From positions 1 through 56,985 of the forward strand of contig CALSCQ010000884.1 of assembly GCA_943704525.1 (NCBI GenBank): DNA of 56,985 nucleotides. Direction: 5' to 3'. Shown here piece after piece: positions 34,909-46,500 of this stretch. The stretch comes from Pigoraptor vietnamica. Its lineage: Eukaryota; Opisthokonta; Filasterea. A program made the translations under genes and the position numbers. Numbering within the stretch: the first letter of the stretch is position 1; each line of letters starts with the position of its first letter. The notes under the pieces are model-generated. The model was not told where the DNA came from, made no database searches, and worked only from the letters and a program-made list of their open reading frames with translations.

Positions 34909-36324
34909 ATGGACGTGGCGATGGACGCAGTGCCGCCGCCGCGCGTGGAGGAAATCCCCACACCCCCCGCAGAGGTGTCTGACGCCGAGCGCACCGCACG
35001 TGCTCGCAGCATGCGACAGTTCTACACGGTCGCCATCAGCTATCTTCTCTTCACGCTCACGGACGGCGCCTTTCGCGTGATTGTCCTCCTCCAGGCGAAT
35101 GCGATCGGTTTTTCCGCGTTTCAAATCGCCCTCATGTTCACATTGTACGAGGCATTCGGCGTCATTACGAATCTCGCGGGCGGCGTTCTCGGTTCCCGCG
35201 CGGGCCTCAAGACAACCCTCGTCGCCGGTTTCGTCTGCCAAATATTGAGCCTCGCTTCGCTTGCGCCGTTCGAATCGCCGAGCGATTGGCGGCAGATTGG
35301 TGGCAAGGCGGAGTGCATCGTCTACGTAATGTTCGCGCAGGCCTTCGCGGGCATGTCGAAAGACCTCGTGAAGATCGCGGGGAAGAGCGTTGGCAAGCTC
35401 GTGACGTCCGCCGGCGACGACTCGAGGCTGTACATGCTCGTCGCGCGCCTCACTGGCTTCAAGAACGAGATCAAGGGGCTCGGCTTTTTTGTCGGGACGT
35501 TTTTGTTGCGCGTGGGAGGCTTTCGATACTCCCTCGTCGCACTCGGCGCTCTCCTCGCTGCGGCGCTTCCCTTTATTGCGATGCTTTTGCCTGCTTCGCT
35601 CGGGCGGTCGTCGCGGAAGATCGACCTCGCCGCCGTTTTCCGAAAGGGCGCCGCCTTCAACACGCTCTGCGCCGCGCGCATGTTTCTGTTTGGATCGCGC
35701 GACGTGTGGTTCGAAGTGGCCCTCCCAATCTTCATCAAGAATATCATCGCGTGGCCGTCGCTTGTCGTGGGCAGCGTGCTTGCGGGGTGGACGATCATCT
35801 ACGGTCTCTTCCAGAGCCACGCCAAGCGCTTCTTTCTCGTCCCTCTCGGCATGTTCCCTCCGTTGGGACGGCACCTCCTCCCGTGCTCGGCAGCACTCAC
35901 GGCGCTGGTCGCTATCGTCGCCGGGTGCACGACGGCCACGGGCGTACTTCGCTCCATGACTGCGACAGCCGTCGTCATTCTCGTGGGGTTGTGCGCGTAT
36001 GCCGTGCTCTTTGCGGTCAACTCGGCTGTCCACTCCTACCTGGTCGTGCGCTACGCCGAACACGACAAAGTCGCCATGGACGTCGGATTTTATTACATGG
36101 CGAATGCGGCGGGGCGCCTCCTCGGCACGCTTCTCGGCGGCGTGCTCTATTCGTATTTTCAGGACGGCGGCTCTTTTGTGGTTGACAGCGAGCACGACGT
36201 GGGCGCGCGCACCGACTCGTTCGTGGCCTGCCTCTGGGGCTCGACTGCGTTCATGGCGATTTCTACCGTTATAAGCGCCAAGCTTAGAGACGCGAAGCCG
36301 CCGGGTGCAAGTGCCCACCAATGA
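34909..36324 (+). CDS. ArsJ-type major facilitator transporter, intronless
   Basis: Membrane transporter of 471 aa with about 12 hydrophobic segments, matching ArsJ-family organoarsenical efflux permeases. In bacteria, ArsJ exports 1-arseno-3-phosphoglycerate made by a partner GAPDH. Family hallmarks: YLLFTLTDGAFRVIVLLQAN, MFTLYEAFGVITNLAGGVLG, SRAGLKTTL, FAGMSKDLVKIAGKS, ARLTGFKNEIKGLGFFVG, AARMFLFGSRDVWFEVALPI, LFAVNSAVHSYLV and DKVAMDVGFYYMANAAGRLL. A polar N-terminal extension of about 35 aa precedes the first membrane segment. The single exon contrasts with the intron-rich neighbours, which suggests acquisition from bacteria. No GAPDH gene lies in this window. Whether it sits in the plasma membrane or an organelle cannot be told. 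Confidence 0.88.
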   Translation: MDVAMDAVPPPRVEEIPTPPAEVSDAERTARARSMRQFYTVAISYLLFTLTDGAFRVIVLLQANAIGFSAFQIALMFTLYEAFGVITNLAGGVLGSRAGLKTTLVAGFVCQILSLASLAPFESPSDWRQIGGKAECIVYVMFAQAFAGMSKDLVKIAGKSVGKLVTSAGDDSRLYMLVARLTGFKNEIKGLGFFVGTFLLRVGGFRYSLVALGALLAAALPFIAMLLPASLGRSSRKIDLAAVFRKGAAFNTLCAARMFLFGSRDVWFEVALPIFIKNIIAWPSLVVGSVLAGWTIIYGLFQSHAKRFFLVPLGMFPPLGRHLLPCSAALTALVAIVAGCTTATGVLRSMTATAVVILVGLCAYAVLFAVNSAVHSYLVVRYAEHDKVAMDVGFYYMANAAGRLLGTLLGGVLYSYFQDGGSFVVDSEHDVGARTDSFVACLWGSTAFMAISTVISAKLRDAKPPGASAHQ

Positions 36325-37232
36325 AAACTGTGTGGCGCCGGCCCGGTCGGGGCTCAGCCTGACGACGGCGGGCGCGGGCGCCGACAGCAAGTGAATGTTC
36401 CGGAAAACAGTGTGATAGATAATCGTTCCGGTGGTCGAGTCAGAGTCAGTGTTTGTGTAAAGCCGAGTTTTTTAGCCTGCAAACGACTGCACGTCAAATG
36501 TGTCGCGTCATGAAACTCTGACGCGCCCATCAGAGCTCCTGTCCCGTGTGAAACTCTTGGGGCGCGAGCAGGAAGGGCGGGATAGCTGGGGTGGGAGAGG
36601 AGTTCTAAGCCCACCGTACCGGCAGTTTGAGACGGGCCGGGCCAGTGCTCAAACTTTCTGAGATGTTACTAAAATTTCTGAAAGTCCCAACTGAACCAAC
36701 TTCTGTGGACAGCCTTACACGATGTTGCCAGTGGAGGGTGATGACGAAGTGCTGACACTCACAACTGGCATGAGGGGCAAAATCCTGCTTTTCTGCTTTT
36801 CTCCACGCGGAAGACACAAGGCATTTTGAGTGAGGCAGGGGGTGCTGAAAGGTGAAGGTGAGAAACCCTTTATGGGGAACATATCGAACTCGCAGTATTA
36901 TTTCGACTGAGATTCTGTGCGGCGTGTGTGCGCGCGTGTATGTGTGTGTGTGATGTGTGTGTGTTGCGTATGAGAGTGTGTGTGTGTGTATGAGTGTGTG
37001 GTGTGTGTGTATGCGTGTTCGTGGGTGTGTTTGCATTCTACGTGTGTGCGTGTGTGCTGTTGTTGTGTGTGCTTGTGGTGTGCGCGGTGTTTGGGTGTGT
37101 GTTCGTTTGGGTAGCCTTTATTGGGTTGAGTGCGTTCTTTATGCGCGTGTGTTTCACTTTGCTGTCCGTTTACATTCCACTTCTCTCCATCTCTCTCTTC
37201 CATTCCTCACGGGCATTCACTTTCAAAGCGAA
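36325..37232. other. Intergenic region with GT-rich 5' flank of the F-box gene
   Basis: No coding exon is supported from 36325 to 36900. A (GT)n-rich tract of about 200 bp runs from about 36915 to 37110. A pyrimidine-rich stretch (about 37175-37200) then precedes the F-box start at 37233; an intron in the 5' UTR ending here is possible but not shown. Confidence 0.45.
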
Positions 37233-38704
37233 ATGGAGGAGGATTACAGCGCATACGAGTTCGCGTGGGACGACGACGACGACCGCGAGCGATCCATCGC
37301 GAGGGCCCTCCAGCAAATGTCTCTCCGGAACCAGCTTGCTTCGGCGCGCTTCCACGTCCCCCTCACGCCTCCCCCTGTGCCTGCGCGCGAACCTCTTCCC
37401 TACGAAGGATTCGACTACATCAGTGCACTCCCCGTCGAACTCTCGCTTCACATTCTCTCGTTCTTGAGCGACCCACGCGACGTTGCGGCGAGTGGCGGCG
37501 TGTGCCGCTGCTGGCGCGTGGTGGCAGCCGACGAGTCGTTGTGGCGAAAGCTGTGCGCGCGGCGATGGAAGGGGAAGCAGGGACGGCGGCTGGTGCCTGC
37601 GAGCGATGCGGAGCGTGCGGCGAGTGTTCCGTTGGCGATTTCATCGACACTGCCACGCTGGAAGGCGAGCTATTACTTGGCGGAGAAGGACGCGCTGAGA
37701 ACGAGCATCACAATGGACGAGCTGTGCGGGCTGCTGTGGACGTTCGAGTTCAAGGTTTGTCTATTCTGGTTTTTGCCTTTGGGTTATGCCGGGCATGGCC
37801 GCATGTGTGCGAGTGTATTGTGTTTGTGTGTGTGTGTGTGTGCGTGTGTGTGTGTGTGCGTGTGTGAATGTCGGTGAGTGTGTGTATTTGTGTGTGTATG
37901 TGTATGTGTGAATGCGTGTGTTAGGAGAGAGAGGGGCGGGAGAGAGGGGGGGGGGGCCTGTGTGTGTGCTGTTGCGCTTGTGTGTTCAGTTGTGCGTCAT
38001 TATGATTGGAGACTCCGCTGCCTCGAATTCGCGTGCCATGACATTGCGCTCCATTCTCTTCGGAGCCGATGTGTGCTATACTACTGACATGTTATACTAC
38101 TGTGGTTTACTACTGTGTTACACTACTGACATGCTTGTGCGTCATCGCCATCAGTCGCCGCTGCCGTCCTTCCCGCCCATCCACGCGGTGTTCTATCGGA
38201 ACTTCACCTTCACCAGTGTGCGTAGTCATTTGTGTGTCCGTTAGTGCACGTAGCCTCTGCACGTATAGGCTTGTGGGCGAGTCAATGTCCTGTGTTTAAG
38301 TGAGTGTACGTAACAGTGTGTTATCGTTTTCGCGCGTGATTTGTGCGTGGGTGGGTGTGTGGGTGTGTGTGCGTGTGTGTGTGTGTGTGCGTGCGCGCGC
38401 GCGCTTGTGCGTGTGTGTGTGTGTGTTTGGTTTGCACTGTGCTTCTTTTGTTCGTGAGTCAATAGCGGCGCGTTTGCGCAAAAGCACCGACTTTTGCCTT
38501 TTACTCCGGCCAACACTCCGGTCACCGCAGGACCTCTTCTTCTCCGGCCGCGAGCTCCTCCCTTGGCGCTTCTGCGACGACGACACGCGCATCATTCAAG
38601 TGGACGAATACCCCGTGCTGTGGGTCTCGCGCAACCGCGACGACTGGAGCTGGAAGCTAAAGAACCGTTTTGTGCGCTTCAGAAGCAGGGAGGCAAACGC
38701 GTGA
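37233..38704 (+). CDS. F-box protein with Trp-rich C-terminal domain
   Basis: Probable substrate adaptor of an SCF ubiquitin ligase. Three exons (37233-37754, 38155-38217, 38531-38704) give 252 aa. After an acidic N-terminus (YEFAWDDDDDRERS) the F-box spans about residues 65-110: ISALPVELSLHILSFLSDPR, then VCRCWRVVAADESLWRKLCA. The C-terminal half (TFEFK, IHAVFYRNFTFTS, LLPWRFCDDDTRIIQVDEYP, WVSRNRDDWSWKLKNRF) is rich in Trp and aromatic residues and probably recognises the substrate. Target unknown. The downstream exons were joined by phase and the boundaries of the 63-bp middle exon are the least certain. The second intron is full of GT/GC repeats. Confidence 0.78.
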
Positions 38705-39203
38705 AGCCAATTCTTTCGTGTGTTAGGGTCTCAGTGTGAATTAAGGTGTGCGTGTTGCGTGCATTCATTGTTAACCGATACGATCGTCTATTTGACTGGG
38801 CAAACGATGCACGCGCACGCGCACGCGCACGCACGCACACTCACTCACATTCACACACACACACATTCACACACACACACACACACACTCCGAGACACAA
38901 ACACACACACACGCACAAACACAAACACACACACACACTTACACACAAACACAAACACACACACAAACACAAACACAAACACACACACACCGGCACTGAA
39001 ATTGTGACTGAGTGCACGTCGGTGCGTGCGTGTACACTGTCGAATGATTTAAACGAAATAGTGAGAAGCGGTTGTTCGGCTGACGATACCCGACTGACGC
39101 CATTCACAGTGTAACTGAGGACAACTGAGGGCGCCGAGTCCGGACTCGGGGATGTGTGTGTTCAGATTGACATTCGCGAACGCTGAACTTCAAGGTCTGA
39201 CCA
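38705..39203. repeat. CA microsatellite region
   Basis: A CA-rich array with AAACAC variants covers about 38810-38995. No exon is supported; this is the 3' flank of the F-box gene. Confidence 0.7.
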
Positions 39204-39640
39204 ATGAGACACCTGTCACTACTCTTAATTCTGCCAATTCCCACCGCTGTCGTGCAGCCCGCCGCGGCCAGCTTCTGCGGCGACATTAACAAGAACGCCG
39301 GCATTGTCCGCTATAATGCCACTCCAAACGAACCCGCCACGACGGTGTGCCGGCAGCAGTGGCACTGGGCCCATCCCTTCGCATCTCGAGTTCACTGCCC
39401 TCGCCAACGGCCTTACGATCTTTGGCCGCTCGGCCGGTTTGTGCACTCCGGACACAACGTACGCGGCAATGGACGCCGCAGTCTGGAAGAGCACCACTGC
39501 AAGTGCGCCGACGGGAACACGCCGCTTCCTAATTTCTGACTGGAGCGGGCACTTACAAGATCTGCGCGAACAACGGCGGCGGTGTCTACTTCGCCGATGA
39601 ACCCGTTCAACGCGCGCGGCGCGCGTTGGCCATCTGACGG
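39204..39640 (+). pseudogene. Degenerate small secreted-protein ORF
   Basis: An ATG at 39204 opens a convincing signal peptide (MRHLSLLLILPIPTAVVQPA, then AAASFCGD). The plausible protein then moves to the next frame (FTALANGLTIFGRSAGLCTP, DTTYAAMDAAVWKS) and then to the third (GTYKICANNGGGVYFADEPV). Two successive single-base shifts within 350 bp are best explained by pseudogenisation or assembly errors. No splice sites rescue one frame. Family not recognised. Confidence 0.4.
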
Positions 39641-40220
39641 CATGAGCAACAGCGTCATGCACGGTCATATAACTTTCCTCGCACACGCATGAGTCGAGGA
39701 GTTTATCCCTATAGCGTGTGAAACTCCTGGGCAGGGGGGGGAGGGGGGATCGGTTAAGTACTAAACACTCGTAAGTCAATGCGGACCGTCTGGATCAGCG
39801 GCGGGCAGACGGCCCGGGCATCCCTGTCATCCGAAAAGCGATGACTTGAGCTTGAGCGGCACTACTGGTGGGCATCAGGCCGAACGCTGGCCGGCGAGTG
39901 AGTGGGATTGCGACCGATGCCTGTCCACTGTTCCCGGCGGCGCACGTACACATTCGTCAAAGATAACAGCATACATTCATTCGATCGGCGGGCCGACGCA
40001 CTGCTACGCGACAGCCGTCCGGCTCGGCCGGGCACGCACCCACACGGCACACGCACACGCGCCCTCCGTGACTGTATGCACTAAGTCAGTGCACTTGTAG
40101 CGGGAATGTAGATGGCCCCTTAGTAACTGCGCGACTCAAAAAAGATTAATGACAAATCTCGGCATGGATGGCGTGAAAGCGCCGAGTGGCTGCGCGGACG
40201 GCGGCTTTGAGCCTACATTG
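39641..40220. other. Intergenic region 3' of Derlin
   Basis: No exon is supported on either strand. GC-rich blocks around 39790-39930 and 40000-40060 encode only short unrelated frames. Confidence 0.5.
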
Positions 40221-40898
40221 TCAGTTTGTGGGGCCGTCCGAGGGGGGCTCGCCGCCGCCCGTTACAAGGGGGTCAGGGTCGTCAGTCTTCAACTTCGGGC
40301 GCGGGGCGGGAGCGGAAAACGCGTTGACACAGCTCTCGGTTTTTGGGAAAATGCGATAGCTGTACAGGGAGGAATTGCGAGTCAGCCTGAAGGCATTCGA
40401 TAGTAATCGTGCGTAAAGGGTGCGTCGTGTACACACACGCACGCACACGCACACACGCACACACGCACGCACACGCACACACGCACACACGCACGCACAC
40501 GCACACACGCACACACGCACGCACACGCACACACGCACACACGCACGCACACACACACACACACAACCACACACATACACAGATGCACACACACACACGC
40601 ACGCACACAAAGCGACCTCTGGCGCAGCGCACGCGGACGAAAACTTACAGGAATCCCGGCGTTCCGAAAACGCGGCGACCGCTAATCTCCGGTAACTTGT
40701 ATTCCAAGAGGAAATAGAGGTATCCCACGGCGATTGCGATGAAATGAAGCGTCACGTCTCCGCCGAGTAAAGCAGCATCAAATGCGGCCATAACCCAGGG
40801 ACTGCAGCTCGCCTGGGTGTGCGTGTGCATGTATGTGTGTGTGTGCGAGTGGTGTGGGTGGGTGTGTGGGTGTGTGTGGGTGTGTGTGTATGCGTGTA

Positions 40899-40952
<54 letters not shown>

Positions 40953-42015
40953 AGCGGTCGTGTTTGATTGCGTATGAGACGTGAGCGACCAGAATATGAC
41001 AGAGCAATAAGACACAAGGCCCGCACGCACGCACGAAGGCCCACACAAACCGGTACGCACCCTGAAATGCATCCCAAACAAGTTGATGATTTCGTCGGGG
41101 TTGAGCTGGCTCCACACAAACGAGTTCGCCAGTGCCAGCATAAGTCCAAGGAAGTACAGCGGCTGCGCGAATCCAATCGCCTGCAACCCCCCACCTCTAG
41201 TCAAGTCAAACGATGCGAACTGGTCTCTCCGAAACACTGTCAATAATGTGTGCGCGCGTGTGAAAGTGCACGAGCAAATGTGACAGCACGCGAGGGACAT
41301 CACCTGAGGGGAGCTGTGTCAGCAGGTTTCGCGACAAATGGCAGCACTCTCGATCTGCGCGGATACGGTGAGCGCGAGCATCATAAAAGCCAGCTGGAAG
41401 ACGTAGTCGCCGCGGCGCTGAGCGTAAATGCCGCCGGCTTCTTCCATTCTTAGCGAGCCGTTGTAGAGGTAGAGGAGGTTGATGAACAGCGGAAATTCAA
41501 CGGGGCCCATGTAGAGAAAGGACGTCAATAGACGCCACACCTGCGCGGTGTTTGTGTTGGGCAGTCAATGTAAGAGCCTCTAGTGCACTTGCACGCATGT
41601 TTTTCGACAGTGTGACTATCACAACTTACGCGGGCCCGATACACACACGCACGCACACATACACACACACACGCACACACACACACACACAAGCACATAC
41701 ACGCACATACGCGCACACACGCGGACAGGGACAGGCACGCGCGCACACACGCGCACACGCACGCACACACACACGCGCGCGCGAACGCACACACATAGGC
41801 TGAGTCGCAAGGTCACTCACCTGGAACTTGCGCACAACGAGCTTCCAGTCGAGATAGAGCCAGTAGGGATGGACGACGCCAAAGTGCGCGCAGGCTGTGA
41901 CGCATACGGCGCACGTGAACCAGCACCTCGTGACGGACGGAATGCCACGGTACCACGTGCAGAATAGACGTGCGGCCTCCATGATCTCAAGGGGAAGCCG
42001 TCGCAGCGGGATCAT
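40221..42015 (-). CDS. Derlin family ER membrane protein
   Basis: Rhomboid-like pseudoprotease that helps retrotranslocate misfolded proteins from the ER for degradation (ERAD). Five exons (42015-41821, 41540-41367, 41180-41061, 40812-40649, 40359-40221) give 263 aa, close to the roughly 250 aa of animal Derlin-1. Family features: [13 protein letters not shown] at the start, the WR motif in [77 protein letters not shown] and FGTPGFLYRIFPK. Exon 2 must end at ACC|GTATCC; reading on gives a stop, while splicing gives gap-free alignment in length to Derlin-1. Exon 4 ends at CT|GTAAGT, so the apparent stop after GTPGFL is intronic. The Pro/Asp-rich cytosolic tail shows no clear p97-binding SHP box. 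Confidence 0.92.
40420..40612. repeat. Interrupted CA/CG array in the last Derlin intron
   Basis: Nearly periodic alternation of CACACG and CACGCACG units over about 190 bp. On the gene strand it is a GT-rich tract. Confidence 0.9.
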
Positions 42016-43260
42016 TCCAAAAAAAAAAAAAAAAACGGAAAAAAAAAATGGAGGAGGAGAGAGAGAGCGAGAGACTATGCGACTTGCAACTCTTCTCCAG
42101 AAAAGCGTTGCTCACTGCTTGTGGGGTCAGTGGCATACTGTCGCTTTCGATGCGTGGCTTCATTCACCCCACCTATTATACGCCCACACTCACACACTCA
42201 CGCACTCACCACACGCGCGCACACACGCGCACTCACGCACGCACCACACGCGCGCACACGCGCGCACTCACGCACTCACGCACTCACGCACTCACCACAC
42301 GCGCGCACACACGCGCGCACCACACGCGCGCACCACACGCGCACTCATACGCACACACTTCGTTCGCTGCAATGGCAAGGAAAAATGCGTTATCGTGCGA
42401 AGGTTATCAGGGTGACCTGGAACAATGTGGACAGACTACGGTACCTTCACGTGATATGCACGGCACTGCTGGCGGCGCAGACGAATCCCTCCACTGTCAG
42501 TTCGCCGCTGCGCCGACGGACGTATGCGTCAGCCGCGACCGCACGACTGATGCGGCGGCTGCTATTGAGCCTGAAGGCAGTGACTTAAAATCCCAACCCC
42601 GGAGAACTGGCCGGCGGGGGAGCCCAGCCGTACGCCTCGAGCACTCACTATGCCGGCACCGGCGTTCTGTGTATCTTCCATCCAGTGCGCGACCGGAGCC
42701 TGCCGCTGCGCCAGTAAGACTGAGTCGGCACCGTCGGGGATAGATGCTGAAAAAAAAAGGGGCGGCAGTGGTTTTACGTGTCGCGAGAACCGCCGAGTTG
42801 GTACCGACCACGGCGGCACCCAATCACAGCGAGCCACCTATCCCAATATGGAAGGAAGGAGGAGGCATTTCGATCGTCACAGCCACACGGCTGGAAAGTC
42901 ATTGTCGCACACGCACACACGCACACACGCACGCAAACGCCATTGTCCCTCATTCACCCTCTCGCTAACGCATGGCATGAGACAGGGGACGCGTTTGTGA
43001 GCAGCTCTAACAGTGTCGGAGATTTTATTCGGCTTCGCTATTCTCGATTTTACTGTTCGCGCGTTTGCCGATTCGAATTTCCAACCTATTCCTCGGGGCG
43101 CATCGCGTCTCTCAAAGCGCTCTCTCTTTAGGGCACGCAAGACATGCTATTGTAGCTGTTCGCAAGGGCGCCAGTGGGCGCTCAACAGTGCCCCCTCACG
43201 TACCCGTGGGGAGGTGTGATTTTTATACATTTGCACCCTCGTTTGTGGGTCAGCGCAAAG
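42016..43260. other. Divergent intergenic region, Derlin to RTK
   Basis: About 1.25 kb between two divergent start codons, which should contain both promoters. It holds poly-A runs at about 42018-42048, a CA/CG-rich low-complexity block at 42180-42360, GC-rich sequence at 42480-42740 and another CA run near 42908-42940. No exon is supported. Confidence 0.5.
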
Positions 43261-43523
43261 ATGCGCGACGGGCTTCTCTCCGTTGTTGCTGTAATGGCGG
43301 CTGTGTGCGTGGTCCTTCCCACGGGAACGCGCGCCCAGTGCCCCTCTGCGTGTTCGTGCACGGGTAATGCGACGGCGGGGTTCGCGATCACCGCGTGCGC
43401 CTTCTCCAACGGACTCATAACATTGTGCGTGAGGATGAACGACCGTCGGTTGTGTCAATGCAAGCGCTTTTGGGCGCGGATGCTCTGCGTCTTTGTGTGT
43501 GTGTGTGTGTCTCTGTGTGTATA

Positions 43524-43591
<68 letters not shown>

Positions 43592-46500
43592 CGTCTCTCT
43601 CTCTATGTGTGTGTGTCTGTGTGGTGTGTGTGCGTGTGCGTGTTGGTCTCACGCGCACGTGTTAATTGGACAATTGCGCTGATATTTCGCCCAGGGATTT
43701 GTCGTCTCGGAAGATTCTCTCAGTGCCGCCGGGCATCTTTGACAGCCTAACGAAGCTGACGCTGCTGTGAGTGTGACCGTAGTGCGTGATCGCTCTTGTA
43801 GTGCGCGGACGTGCTTGGGCCTCTTGCGCGTGTGAGAGCGCTCTAGAATTTGTATGTATGCGCGCGGAAATGGTTGTATGTGTGTGTGTGTGCATGCGTG
43901 CGTGCGTGCATGTGTATGTGTGTGTGTGTGTGCGTGCGTGCGTGCGCGCGTGCGTGCGTGCGTGGCTGCGTGGGTGCGTGTGCGTGTGTAGTGTGCGCCC
44001 GCGTGTGGGCGCGAGGCCCGTGGCATGCGCTCCCTCACGCGCGGTAATATGCGCCCATTTTTTCGAATTCGTTCGCTCGATTGAACTCAACGCGTGCGCC
44101 ATGTGCTCTCGTGCGCAGCGACCTGAGTTTCAACAACTTGACATCGCTTCCCCCTGGGATCTTCGACCGGCTGGGCTCGCTTAAGACATTGTGCGTGCGA
44201 AACGTCTGCTGCTGTGGGACCCTTTGCTTTTGTGTGTCACCAGACTCGTGCGACTTACTTCGAAGTTCCACTACATTTCATATACACACACGTTGACAAA
44301 CACAGACACACACGCACACGGACACGCACACGCACACACTCTCTGTTGATGTGTTTCCAACAGCACGTACTCGACCTCTTCCCGACTTCATGCCCTTAAC
44401 TCAGCACCTCCAATGCGGCCCCTGCACTTCATTATATTATTATTGTAACGTGTACGTCTCTCCTCCTCCCTCGGAGCAGACAATTGCGGTACAACAGACT
44501 CTCCTCTCTTCCCGCTGGAGTGCTCGACGGACTCGGAAGCCTCCAATTCCTGTGAGAACATCTGCCTGTCGTCGTGTGCGTGCTGCTTGTGTGTGTGTGT
44601 GTGTGCGCCGGCCTACGCCAAAGCCTCGGGATGAGGAGCAACTGGGTTCTAGTCGCGTTTGAACTTGTTCGTTGTTTGTAACGATCTTTCTTCTTTTTCT
44701 CTCTCTCTTTTTCCTCAGCGGCCTTGGTTCAAACAATCTAACAACGCTCCCCGACGGATTGTTCGACAAGTCGTCATCCCTCCAGATGCTGTGGGTCGTG
44801 TGTGTGTGTTGTGTTTGTTTGTGTGTTTGTTTGTGTGTGGATGTAGGTGTGCGTGTGTGTGTGTGTTTGCGGTGGGTACTGTTACGGCAATGGACTGCTT
44901 GTGTTGCGCTTTGTTTGATTGTATTTTAAACCTCCGTCTGCGCCATCTGTTGTAACACACATGCGCGCACAGTTACTTGGATTCGAACCGGCTTTCGTCG
45001 CTGCCGTCCCTTGCCAAGCTGTCCAATCTTCTCTACATGTGAGTTTGGACACGAAGGTCTTATGGAAGGCAATCGTGTTCGCCCGCTGCGCCACATGCGG
45101 TGTGCACGACGTGCATTGTGTCCCTCACATTTCTTGCAACACACACTCTCACGCGGAGACACTCGCGCTAGCACGTATGCGCACGCACACACATCGCACA
45201 TGCGCGTACGCGTGTACACACACACACACACACACGATGTCGTCCTCACCGCCTTTCCTCTCTACAGCGACATGACCAGCAACAGAGTGGCTTCTCTCTC
45301 GGCCGGAATGTTCGACAACCTTGTCTCCCTCACTTACATGTGAGTGGCGCTCTCTGGGAACAGGGCATCGGCACACGGAATCCCTGTGAATAGGGCATCG
45401 GCACACGGAATCCCCTGCGCTTACGCAACCGCCTCCCTTGTGTATTGCGTGTTGCTCTGCGCGGTGGCTAGATGTCTTCAGAAAAAGTGAGTTAAGACGC
45501 CAGTAGTGGGCCAATGCCTGCTGACACTGCGTTTGTGCAATCCGCTCACACAGGAGCTTCCAGCGCAACTTGCTCACGACCCTTCCCCCGCGGATTTTCG
45601 ATTCGCTGAAGAATTTGACCGATCTGTGCGTAATGCATAGTAACGCACTTCATGGTGCACCCTTGGCTCTTTTCGCACGCACGCACACGCGCACACACAA
45701 CTTATTCTGTCTCTATCTCTCTTTCACTTTTGCCGCCCTTTGCGGGACAATTGGTGTTTGGAACTGTCATTGGAGGCTCCCATTCCCTCATGTTTCGCGC
45801 TTCACTGACACCTTTTTTCCTTCCGTCGTCCGCAGTGACTTGGAATACAACTACTTCCGCGCGCTTCCCTCCACCCTCTTCTCCAAGACCATTCTCGTCC
45901 CGTCCGGACTGTGGGTAACACACAGCAGCTCGTCAGTGACATTTTAGCAACACGCACACACACACAGCGTGGACCCATTAATGTGAGGCGCGTGTGCATA
46001 GCACCTCGTACGCTTTTTCACCTAACACACATGCAATACCCGCAGCGACCTCTGGGGTAATCCAGGTTCCAAGGGGGATCTCTGCGCAAACGCCTCCAGC
46101 CACTGCGTGTCCCCCACGTGCGCCACGTGCTTCTGTGCCGACAACTTCACCGGACCTGCGTGCGCGACGCCGTGCGCTCCCGGATCGTACGGTCCGGACT
46201 GTCTCTGCGCCTGCCAGAACGGCGCCGTGTGCGACCTCTACACCGGGACGTGCCTGTGCGCACCGGGGTGGTCGGGCGTCAAGTGCGACACGGCGTGCGC
46301 CGCGAACACATACGGCTCGAACTGCTCTCAGACATGCAGTTGCCAGAATGGCGCTGTGTGCAACCGATTCACCGGCTGCAATTGCACGGCGGGGTGGATG
46401 GGCGCGTCTTGCGCAACGCCCTGTCTCTCCGGGACGTACGGCGTCGGGTGTTCGCAAGCGTGCGTGTGTCAGAATGGTGCGTCGTGCGACCGCTTCAATG

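Noticed and set aside
34885-36390. Antisense ORF of 501 codons opposite the ArsJ-like gene
   Set aside because: Mirror of a GC-rich coding frame with an Arg/Glu/His-rich composition and no domain; the plus strand encodes a clear transporter.
40420-40612. Possible CRISPR-like or satellite array
   Set aside because: It is an interrupted dinucleotide repeat with no unique spacers, in a eukaryotic intron.
40645-40652. Stop directly after GTPGFL as the Derlin C-terminus
   Set aside because: The stop lies inside a perfect GTAAGT donor, and splicing restores the family ending FLYRIFPK.
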